The translations under genes and the position numbers were made by a program. DNA of 54,711 nt from an uncultured Bacteroidales bacterium (lineage in GTDB: Bacteria; Bacteroidota; Bacteroidia; Bacteroidales; Bacteroidaceae): positions 1 through 54,711 of the forward strand of contig CADBXL010000015.1 in assembly GCA_902798615.1 (NCBI GenBank), in the 5' to 3' direction. This document shows positions 47,626-54,711 of this stretch, piece after piece; position 1 is the stretch's first letter, and each line of letters opens with the position of its first letter. The notes under the pieces were generated by a model. The model was not told where the DNA came from and ran no database searches. It saw only the letters and a list, made by a program, of their open reading frames with translations.

Positions 47626-47697
47626 TAGTGGATAGGGGATTCGAACCCCTATGGCAAGATTGAGAATCTTGAATCCTAACCCTTAGATGAATCCACC
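47626..47697 (-). tRNA. tRNA-Glu (CTC)
   Basis: Starts GGTGGATTCATCTAAGG, anticodon CTC in CAAGATTCTCAATCTTG, T arm AGGGGTTCGAATCCCCT. Confidence 0.95.
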
Positions 47698-47732
47698 GGA
47701 TTAATTTGTACTTTTCTCAGCCCCTTTCTTGG

Positions 47733-47804
47733 TAGTGGATAGGGGATTCGAACCCCTATGGCAAGATTGAGAATCTTGAATCCTAACCCTTAGATGAATC
47801 CACC
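47733..47804 (-). tRNA. tRNA-Glu (CTC), second copy
   Basis: Same sequence as the copy at 47626-47697. Confidence 0.95.
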
Positions 47805-47842
47805 ATCTTCCGAGAAAGTACAAATACATATTGACTTTGAGG

Positions 47843-47929
47843 CGGAAGGTGGGGGATTCGAACCCCCGGTACGGTAACCCGCACGTCAGTTTAGCAAACT
47901 GGTGGTTTCAGCCACTCACCCAACCTTCC
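47843..47929 (-). tRNA. tRNA-Ser (GCT)
   Basis: Class II tRNA starting GGAAGGTTGGGTGAGTGG, anticodon GCT in CAGTTTGCTAAACTG, long variable arm, T arm GGGGGTTCGAATCCCCC. Confidence 0.95.
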
Positions 47930-47978
47930 AAAAGACTTTGAAAAGTTCTTAGCCGAACCTCTTTTGTCAAATGCGATG

Positions 47979-48010
47979 CAAAGGTACAACATTTTTCTGA
48001 AACCACCAAA
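47979..48010 (-). promoter_or_regulatory. Promoter of the Ser-Glu-Glu tRNA cluster
   Basis: TTTG (48010-48007), 20-base spacer, TACCTTTG (47986-47979) on the minus strand. It is the only promoter I can see for the tRNAs and for the GH73 gene behind them. Confidence 0.75.
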
Positions 48011-48252
48011 TTTTTTCATTAACTTTTTTCTTATTTCATACAATTACTTCACTTTTTGTGATAAATATCACCAATTATCCAAAATGACACACTTCTCCCC
48101 TACTCCCATGTGTAGATGAATAAAAACACGCAGAATTAATATATCAAAAAGAAATAAAAATGCAGACTTTCCACTCTGTTTAAACACTTTAACGTATGTC
48201 GACTTTAGTATTTGGCAAAAAATAGAACCTTTACACATTACAAGTATAGACA

Positions 48253-48408
48253 ATGTATGATTTAGACAGACTGGATGCGGTTCATCACCAAATGGAAGAA
48301 AACGAACTGTCTCAGGCAATGGATGAAATCGGCTATCAAAAGATTAGACAGTATGCGGAACCACTTCCGAACGGAAAAAAACTTGTTCGGATAGATTTTC
48401 ATAGATAA
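48253..48408 (+). CDS. Possible small protein, 51 residues
   Basis: ATG at 48253 to TAA at 48408. The sequence is charged and helical (MYDLDRLDAVHHQMEENELS), ending KKLVRIDFHR, with a codon pattern like a real gene. No family recognised, no clear promoter. It stands alone in a 980-base stretch between a tRNA promoter and glgP. Confidence 0.4.
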   Translation: MYDLDRLDAVHHQMEENELSQAMDEIGYQKIRQYAEPLPNGKKLVRIDFHR

Positions 48409-48418
48409 AATTTATTTA

Positions 48419-48960
48419 TGGAGAAGGGATATACAAAAGCGAGTAATGTTAATCCTATGCAACAACAAAACCAAGACCAGGAAATCTTACAGTTCTTACA
48501 GTTCTTACAGTCTTACAGTGTAAGATTCCCCCCACACAACAGTAAAAGAAGAATTAAATATATATTTATATATATTTAAATTTCGGTTCGCATTTTTATG
48601 CGGGGATGCATCTCAGACAACTGTAATCTGTAAGAACTGTAAGATTTACGACTTGGCGGACATTTGTCGCACGAGTCAGCGGACAACTATTGCCAACATG
48701 GGGAAAATGTAGTAATTTTGCAGTACACAAGAAAAGGATACGGGCATCCTCTGCTATGCCTTCGCTATGCCTCCGTTGTGGCTCTGCTCTCATAGCAGAG
48801 GAAGAACAGAGAAACAATATGAGGACAGCGACGGCACTTGCTTGTATCAGCATTTTCTATATTCGCAAAAGCTCAAGTTGTAGGGAGCAGATACAACAAA
48901 AAAAGCTCGCCACCCCACGAAGGAAGCAACGAGCCTTGATATAGAGATTTATAAAACTAA
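48419..48960. repeat. Intergenic region with inverted repeats and an 11-bp tract
   Basis: An exact 18-bp inverted pair, ATCTTACAGTTCTTACAG (48484-48501) and its complement at 48628-48645, lies in a run of TTCTTACAG words. At 48748-48801 an 11-bp hairpin CCTCTGCTATG/CATAGCAGAGG contains three minus-strand 11-bp units (AACGGAGGCAT, AGCGAAGGCAT). Near 48898-48936 a stem GGCTCG/CGAGC followed by seven T on the minus strand may end the glgP transcript. No credible gene. Confidence 0.65.
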
Positions 48961-48964
48961 TCGA

Positions 48965-51526
48965 TTAGTCAAGCCACTTTACGTAGCAGAAGTCCTGACG
49001 GTGTGGCAACTTATTGTTCTTCGGGAACATACGGACAGCGGTCTTGAAGCTACCTGCATGGTTAACCTCAAAGCTGCACTCGAATGTGTAGAGGTTGCCC
49101 TCCACCTTTACAAGCTCGAACGGAACAACATTCATAACACGACGATCGGAAGCGTCCTGATCATTCTTCAGCATAACGAGCTCAAGACCTACAGCATCTG
49201 TGAGTCCCTGCTCATCAATAACATACTGAATCTTGTAAGACTTACCAGTCTCTGCACCATTAACGATGACAGATGTATCAGAAGAAACAGCCTTGATGCT
49301 ATCCCATCGCTCTGCTACGGTCTCCTTCCACTGTGCAATCTCCTTAGCCTCCTGATAACCATTGGCATTGATCATAGCAGAACGCTCAGCGAGCTTGATG
49401 TAGAACTTAGCGTAGTAGTCGTCGAGCTGACGCTTCATAGTATAGTGAGGAGCGATTGTAGCTATAGAGTTCTTGATGACCTTGATCCATTCCTCAGAAT
49501 AGCCCTTCTCGTTCTTGTTGTAGTACATAGGAGTGATCTCGTTCTCGAGCATACCGTAGATAGTAGCGGCATCAAGCTGATCCTGATAAGCCATGTTCTC
49601 GTATGTACGCTCCTGCTTGAGAGCCCAACCTGCACCTGGACGATAGCCTTCAACCCACCATCCGTCAAGAACAGAGAGGTTTACAACACCGTTCATCTCA
49701 GCCTTCTCGCCTGATGTACCAGAAGCCTCAAGAGGACGTGTAGGAGTATTCATCCAGATATCCACACCTGAAACGAGACGGCGGGCAAGCTGGAAGTCAT
49801 AGTCCTCAAGGAATATTATCTTACCGAGGAACTCAGGACGCTGGCTGATTTCATAGATACGCTTGATAAGTCCCTGACCTGCACCATCAGCAGGGTGAGC
49901 CTTACCAGAGAAGAAGAACAGAACTGGACGCTCTGGGTTGTTCACAATCTTAGCAAGACGCTCAAGGTCTGTGAAGAGAAGATGAGCACGCTTGTAAGTA
50001 GCGAAACGACGGCAGAAGCCAATCATCAGGGCGTTAGAGTTGATACGGTCGAGAAGTGACAATACACGTGTAGGATCGCCCTGGTTCTTTAGCCAGTTCT
50101 CTGCGAACTTCTCACGGATGTACTTCACGAGCTTTTCCTTCAGAGCCATACGTGTCTCCCATATCTCTGCATCAGGACAGTCGTAGATACCATGCCAGAG
50201 AGATTCGTTTGACTGATCATTATAGAAGCCCTTCTTGAGATACTTGTCATAAACCTTACGCCACTCTGTAGCACACCATGATGGGAAGTGAACACCATTG
50301 GTTACATAGCCCACATGAGTCTCTTCTGGGAAGTAGCCGTTCCAGATAGGAGCAAACATCTTCTGTGACACCCAACCATGGAGCATAGACACGCCATTAA
50401 CCTCCTGACAGGTGTTACAAGCGAATGTTGACATACAGAAACGCTCGTTGTCATCGTCTGGATTTGTACGTCCCATACCTATGAACTCATCCCAAGAGAT
50501 ACCGAGCATCTGAGGATAGCCACCCATGTACTTTCCAAAAAGTTCCTTGTCGAAGTAGTCGTGACCTGCAGGTACAGGAGTATGAACTGTGTAGAGAGAA
50601 GAAGCACGAACAACCTCAAGAGCCTGCTGGAATGTAAGACCTTCCTTGATATAGTCAACAAGACGCTGCAGGTTGCAGAGAGCAGCGTGTCCCTCGTTAC
50701 AATGGTAAACCTGCTTTGTGATACCGAGTTTCTTCAATGTAAGGATACCACCGATACCGAGAAGAATTTCCTGCTTGAGACGGTTCTCCCAGTCACCACC
50801 ATAGAGGGCGTGAGTGATAGGACGGTCATAGTCAGAGTTCATGTCATTATCAGTATCGAGCAGATAGAGTTTTACACGACCTACGTTAGCCTGCCATACG
50901 AGGGCATGAACCATATAGTTCATATAAGGAACATCAACAACTACCTGATTGCCGTTCTCATCGAGAGTACGTGTGATAGGCAGAGAAGTGAAGTTCTGAG
51001 CGTCATAGTTGGCAATCTGCTGACCATCCATAGAAAGGGTCTGCTTGAAGTATCCGAAACGGTACAGGAAACCGATACCGCACATATCAACGTTAGAGTC
51101 AGAAGCCTCCTTGATATAGTCACCGGCAAGCATACCAAGACCGCCAGAGTATATCTTCAGAGAATTGTGAATACCGAACTCCATAGAGAAGTATGCCACA
51201 GAAGGACGGTTCTCATTAGGCTTTACATCCATGTAAGAGCGGAAGTGATTATAAACCTCCTTTACGTTCTTCATGATAGCCTTATCCTTCACGATTTCCT
51301 CCTTACGCTCGTAAGAGAGACGGTCAAGGAGCATTACAGGGTTGTGCGCAACCTGTTCGTAGAGGTCCTCATCGAGGCTACGCCACATTTCACGTGCATC
51401 ATAGTTCCATACCCACCACATGTTATGAGCAAGCTCATCGAGGCACTGCAACTCCTCTGGGAGGGTTGATTTCACATTAAACTCTTTCCATACAGGAGAG
51501 TTTGCATAATCTGCTTTGATTTTCAT
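48965..51526 (-). CDS. glgP: Alpha-glucan phosphorylase (GT35)
   Basis: 853 residues. N-terminal DUF3417 region ([20 protein letters not shown]), then the GT35 catalytic core with [20 protein letters not shown] and HCNEGHAA. The PLP-lysine region [14 protein letters not shown] is in the expected place. This is the long bacterial/archaeal-type glucan phosphorylase releasing glucose-1-phosphate from glycogen or maltodextrin. It follows the glycogen synthase by 34 bases, so synthesis and breakdown enzymes share a transcript. Confidence 0.95.
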   Translation of the reverse strand: MKIKADYANSPVWKEFNVKSTLPEELQCLDELAHNMWWVWNYDAREMWRSLDEDLYEQVAHNPVMLLDRLSYERKEEIVKDKAIMKNVKEVYNHFRSYMDVKPNENRPSVAYFSMEFGIHNSLKIYSGGLGMLAGDYIKEASDSNVDMCGIGFLYRFGYFKQTLSMDGQQIANYDAQNFTSLPITRTLDENGNQVVVDVPYMNYMVHALVWQANVGRVKLYLLDTDNDMNSDYDRPITHALYGGDWENRLKQEILLGIGGILTLKKLGITKQVYHCNEGHAALCNLQRLVDYIKEGLTFQQALEVVRASSLYTVHTPVPAGHDYFDKELFGKYMGGYPQMLGISWDEFIGMGRTNPDDDNERFCMSTFACNTCQEVNGVSMLHGWVSQKMFAPIWNGYFPEETHVGYVTNGVHFPSWCATEWRKVYDKYLKKGFYNDQSNESLWHGIYDCPDAEIWETRMALKEKLVKYIREKFAENWLKNQGDPTRVLSLLDRINSNALMIGFCRRFATYKRAHLLFTDLERLAKIVNNPERPVLFFFSGKAHPADGAGQGLIKRIYEISQRPEFLGKIIFLEDYDFQLARRLVSGVDIWMNTPTRPLEASGTSGEKAEMNGVVNLSVLDGWWVEGYRPGAGWALKQERTYENMAYQDQLDAATIYGMLENEITPMYYNKNEKGYSEEWIKVIKNSIATIAPHYTMKRQLDDYYAKFYIKLAERSAMINANGYQEAKEIAQWKETVAERWDSIKAVSSDTSVIVNGAETGKSYKIQYVIDEQGLTDAVGLELVMLKNDQDASDRRVMNVVPFELVKVEGNLYTFECSFEVNHAGSFKTAVRMFPKNNKLPHRQDFCYVKWLD

Positions 51527-51560
51527 AACTGTATATTTATTAGATTATGTAATATATTTA

Positions 51561-53210
51561 CTATTTGCTATTTTTCTTGCTAAGCGCAAAATCATACGCT
51601 TGCCAATAGTACTTGATAAACTCGCTCCAGAGAGCCTTCTTTGAAAGTTTATCAGCATTTGAACGAGCCTTCTTCACCTGACTCTCCGTCATGTTACTGA
51701 ACTTGGCAACGGTATCCTTGATGACATCAGCCACCTCAGAGTAGTTGTAGTCAGTACGATGGATTGTCTTCACACCATCCTCAATCTCGCTATATGCGCC
51801 CTTCACAGAGTTAGCCCAGAGTCCGAAGCCTGCGAGGTCGGTTGTGACACATGGCACCTTGAAGGCAACAGACTCAAGAGGAGTATAGCCCCAAGGTTCG
51901 TAGTATGAAGGATAGATGCTGAGATCAATACCGATGATAAGGTCGTAATAAGGCTTGTTGATGATACCGTCATTGCCCGTGAGATAGCAAGGCAGGAAGA
52001 TTAGCTTCACCTTGTCCTCCTTACGATTCCACATATCGTTGTACTTCATCATGCTGAGCACATTGTCCTGATCCATGTTGTGAAGCCAATGTGAAACCAT
52101 AGGAACCTCAAGCGGAGTATCGAATGTCTTTCCGCTATTATAGCGTTCCTTCAGATCCTCACGCGCATTACCTACCCAAGCCGGAACCTGAACGAAAGCA
52201 ACTACATTTTTGCCTAAGCGAGAGTCCCGGTTAAGGCGGTTCATAGACTCCACAAACACGTCGATTCCCTTGTTACGGAACTCGTATCTGCCACTTGTAC
52301 CAATGATTAAAGTATCATCATCAAACTGACAACCAGTCAGACAGTTAGCCAAGCGAAGCAAAATATTTCGCGCTTCCTTGCGCTTCTTGTTAAAGGTAGC
52401 CGCCTTTGGTACGAAGTCATTCTCAAAACCATTAGGAAGAACCACATCAACAGGCCTGCCTATAAGTTCCTTACACTCCTGGGCAGTAATCTCGCTAACC
52501 GTGGTGAAACAATCCACATTCATTGCCGTCTGCTTCTCGATGGAATGCTTTGACTGCATATTGAGTTCCTCTGCCATCTGGTCTCCGTTATAAGCCCAGA
52601 GATAATCATACAGAGGCTTGTTGTTACCTGCGATGGAACGGCCTATTGAAGTGGCATGAGTGGTAAAGATCGTACCTATCTTCGGACAATGCTTCTTGAT
52701 GTATAGGAGTCCCATACCCGTCATCCATTCATTACCATGATAGATTACATTCTTTGCCTCAAGCTTATAGAATTGATAAAAACTCTCCACCGCCTTTGCA
52801 GCAGCGTATGAGAACATACTTGCCTCGTCGTAATCACCATATCCATGAAGTGAATCTACTTGGAAATCCTCCCAACACAAACCGTAAATGCGGTCTTTCT
52901 CTACATAGAATGGCTTGAAATCAACAAGTATCGATATTGGTTTGCCTGGAATATTCCAACGGCCTGTCTTTACGTTTATACCCCTCTCTGCTGCATACTT
53001 ACGCCAATCTGCAAATAAATTGTTATCCTCTACAAAATATGGACTACCCTTCTCATCCCAGCAATCAGGGCCGATGAAGATGATTCTATCAGGCATCGCA
53101 TCCTGCAGAGTCTTTGCCCTTGTGGATAGTACTGCGTAGATTCCTCCAACTTTGTTGCAGACCTCCCAACTGCTTTCGAATATATAATCTGGTGTAATCA
53201 TTGTATCCAT
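51561..53210 (-). CDS. Glycogen synthase, GT3 family
   Basis: 549 residues. SSWEVCNKVGGIYAVLSTRA opens the GT-B fold, YHGNEWMTGMGLLYIKKH follows, and the nucleotide-sugar site is IYPSYYEPWGYTPLESVAF with the E-x7-E pair. The sequence has the look of the animal/fungal-type GT3 glycogen synthase that Bacteroidetes carry, not the bacterial GlgA (GT5). UDP-glucose is the expected donor. First gene of the glycogen operon. Confidence 0.92.
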   Translation of the reverse strand: MDTMITPDYIFESSWEVCNKVGGIYAVLSTRAKTLQDAMPDRIIFIGPDCWDEKGSPYFVEDNNLFADWRKYAAERGINVKTGRWNIPGKPISILVDFKPFYVEKDRIYGLCWEDFQVDSLHGYGDYDEASMFSYAAAKAVESFYQFYKLEAKNVIYHGNEWMTGMGLLYIKKHCPKIGTIFTTHATSIGRSIAGNNKPLYDYLWAYNGDQMAEELNMQSKHSIEKQTAMNVDCFTTVSEITAQECKELIGRPVDVVLPNGFENDFVPKAATFNKKRKEARNILLRLANCLTGCQFDDDTLIIGTSGRYEFRNKGIDVFVESMNRLNRDSRLGKNVVAFVQVPAWVGNAREDLKERYNSGKTFDTPLEVPMVSHWLHNMDQDNVLSMMKYNDMWNRKEDKVKLIFLPCYLTGNDGIINKPYYDLIIGIDLSIYPSYYEPWGYTPLESVAFKVPCVTTDLAGFGLWANSVKGAYSEIEDGVKTIHRTDYNYSEVADVIKDTVAKFSNMTESQVKKARSNADKLSKKALWSEFIKYYWQAYDFALSKKNSK

Positions 53211-53297
53211 AATTAAATTAATACCAATCGAGTATACTCAATACAATAACTCTCTAATTGTTAGATATGTTATATCTATAAGTAAGTTTAAACTATT

Positions 53298-53391
53298 TGC
53301 AAAGATAATGCAAAAAAACTGAAAAAAAATCATTATCGTTAAATTTTTAATGAAAAAAGTCTGAAAAATTGATTTATATTGTGTATCTTTG
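53298..53391. promoter_or_regulatory. Divergent promoters of the glycogen operon and the 53425 gene
   Basis: Minus strand -7 box TATCTTTG at 53305-53298; plus strand -7 box TATCTTTG at 53384-53391. The glycogen leader (about 80 nt) holds a TTAGATAT/ATATCTATAA hairpin around 53262-53285. The -33 boxes are weak. Confidence 0.5.
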
Positions 53392-53424
53392 CAGGCATAT
53401 CATACAAATAATAATGAAAAAGCA

Positions 53425-53850
53425 ATGAAAAGTACAATTCTCTCCATATTACTCTCTTTAACATGTTTCTCGGCTTATTCCCAGAGCGATGGTCCATTTA
53501 AAGGATACATATACAACAAGGAATACAAGGTTTCTATGCGTATCAATCTCTATGACAACGACATAAAAATTCCGGGACAGGAGATATTCGGTGAAATCGG
53601 CGGTTTTCTGCGTAGCGACGATGATTCTCGCTGCTGGATAATAACCTCTGCAGAGGTGAACGAGAAAAAGCATACCGCCAATCTCGAAATCATCAACGAC
53701 TATGGTTCTGAGGATCTCACCGCTACCCTATCCTACAACCCAAAGGATAGCGTCTATACCCTCAAGCAGAATGCAGGCTCTACTATCAAGATTGCCCGTA
53801 ACCGCAAATGGGTGAAACTCCCTGGAACTATGCAGTTTAAGAGAAAGTAA
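53425..53850 (+). CDS. Exported protein of unknown function
   Basis: 141 residues from the ATG at 53425; the earlier frame to 53389 runs through the promoter. Signal peptide LSILLSLTCFSAYSQ, then a small beta-rich domain (VSMRINLYDNDIKIPGQ; ANLEIINDYG; YTLKQNAGSTIKIARNRKW). Predicted periplasmic. No family recognised. The next gene starts 11 bases later, so an operon. Confidence 0.75.
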   Translation: MKSTILSILLSLTCFSAYSQSDGPFKGYIYNKEYKVSMRINLYDNDIKIPGQEIFGEIGGFLRSDDDSRCWIITSAEVNEKKHTANLEIINDYGSEDLTATLSYNPKDSVYTLKQNAGSTIKIARNRKWVKLPGTMQFKRK

Positions 53851-53861
53851 TATTTGCATTT

Positions 53862-54494
53862 ATGAAAAATACTATCAAAGCCATTCTCGCTATATTCTTC
53901 GTTCTCTTTATTGCCTCATGCAAGGAAGAGAAAAAGCCTATATCTACCCTTCCAAGCCCAATGGAGGAAATAGATACTACCAACATAAAGAAGAGCCTAT
54001 TGCGAGAGGTCATGAACTTTATTGATGAGCATCCCAAGACAAATGCGTTCATTCTTTACAATATGTTGATGTGCAAGAAAAAGAAAGGATATGGCGATAA
54101 TTGTATTGGATGCAGGACAAAATTCAACGAAGTATTTTGCATTATAGAAGCCTATGATTTCCATTTTGGAGAAGGAGAATTTATCATAAGAGAAAACTAT
54201 CCCCACAAATATTTTGACATCAACGGCAAAATAGTATTTGTGCCTTCAAATGATGATGCTTTCTACAACCAAAAGAAATTAAAGGCGATATATGAAAAAA
54301 CAAAATTCATAGAAGAAGATAGACAATTAGATAAACACTATTTTCTGCTATATGATTTAAAAGATAGTTGCGGGAAAGCGGATTTTCCATTCTATGGCGA
54401 TAGTATATATGAATATACTTCAGAAAATTTCATCCCTGTTATAGTAGAGAAAGTAAAAAGTTCAATAAAATTTGACCCTCCGATACTAAAATAA
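53862..54494 (+). CDS. Lipoprotein of unknown function
   Basis: 210 residues with a lipobox (LFIASC, Cys 20). Contains MCKKKKGYGDNCIGCRTKF with three cysteines in a short span and long charged segments after it. The second half is AT-rich compared with neighbours. No family recognised. Confidence 0.7.
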   Translation: MKNTIKAILAIFFVLFIASCKEEKKPISTLPSPMEEIDTTNIKKSLLREVMNFIDEHPKTNAFILYNMLMCKKKKGYGDNCIGCRTKFNEVFCIIEAYDFHFGEGEFIIRENYPHKYFDINGKIVFVPSNDDAFYNQKKLKAIYEKTKFIEEDRQLDKHYFLLYDLKDSCGKADFPFYGDSIYEYTSENFIPVIVEKVKSSIKFDPPILK

Positions 54495-54513
54495 TAGCGT
54501 TTATCCTTTGCTT

Positions 54514-54711
54514 CCTCCGTTGATCCTCCGTACCAAAGTCGGTGCAAAGTCGGTGCAAAGTCGGTGATAATACCATTCGGAATAGGAGTTTCATCGAGTT
54601 TGGTACGGAGGAAGAGCTCTAAGTTTGCATCGTCTAAGAAAAAGATAGGATAATCTTTGCTTAGTAAGGCCAGATTCCTTACCTTTGTTGTAAGAAGGAG
54701 GAATCGGCCTG
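54514..54711. repeat. Inverted and 11-bp repeats at the window end
   Basis: Three exact copies of CAAAGTCGGTG (54534-54566) lie inside a 13-bp inverted pair CCTCCGTACCAAA (54525-54537) and 54599-54611. A second stem AGGCC.GATTCC / GGAATCGGCCT (54667-54710) is cut by the end of the window. Confidence 0.7.

Noticed and set aside
48419-48568. 49-codon frame after the small gene
   Set aside because: Its second half is the TTCTTACAG repeat and an AT run, so not a likely protein.

Overview
The window looks like chromosomal DNA of a Prevotella/Segatella-type member of the Bacteroidales. Support for this: promoters of the Bacteroidetes form (TTTG, a 19-20 base spacer, then TAnnTTTG) in front of many genes, few Shine-Dalgarno sequences, many lipoproteins, a BspA-like leucine-rich repeat protein, a GT3-type glycogen synthase, and GldE/GldB-like proteins. 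This is inference; there is no rRNA here to place it.

Layout. 1-5.3 kb: BspA-like LRR gene behind a long, apparently pseudoknotted RNA leader, two small membrane proteins, a nitroreductase, an esterase, a flavodoxin lipoprotein and a second lipoprotein. 5.3-6.5 kb: non-coding, with a 79-bp tandem duplication and a 299-bp palindrome. 6.5-11.5 kb: a plus-strand run of a phosphodiesterase, two metallo-beta-lactamase-fold proteins, YjbQ, a TerB-DnaJ protein and a flavin reductase. 11.5-14 kb: a small RNA (copy A) and an old-yellow-enzyme type FAD/Fe-S oxidoreductase. 14-17.6 kb: three secreted esterases. 18-24 kb: Y-family polymerase with YolD, the second small RNA (copy B), a glutathione peroxidase-nitroreductase fusion, a YqiA-like hydrolase, a histidine phosphatase and a DUF418 protein. 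24.1-35.6 kb: a complete Wzx/Wzy exopolysaccharide operon on the minus strand (export protein, Wzi-like protein, lipoprotein, Wzz, Wzy, Wzx, three GT2 transferases, phosphoglycosyl transferase). 35.9-39 kb: accessory stretch with a decayed AlbA_2-type gene, a T5orf172 gene and several palindromes, including one of 363 bp. 39-48 kb: zinc peptidase, K+ channel, GldE, SSB, two tRNA clusters, pgk, a GldB-like lipoprotein and a GH73-LysM protein. 49-53.2 kb: glycogen synthase and glucan phosphorylase. 53.4 kb to the end: two unknown exported proteins and repeats.

The most notable signal is a pair of paralogous, roughly 255-nt RNA genes in opposite orientation (11567-11822 minus, 20198-20452 plus). 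They share promoter, body and terminator, show compensatory base changes in two stems, and each carries two GTGTGCGCACAC-like boxes whose centres are 67 bp apart in both copies. Their neighbours are redox and DNA-damage genes. Second is the leader of the LRR gene, with an H-type pseudoknot of 8 and 17 bp. Third is a family of intergenic tracts with an exact 11-bp period, found at six places.
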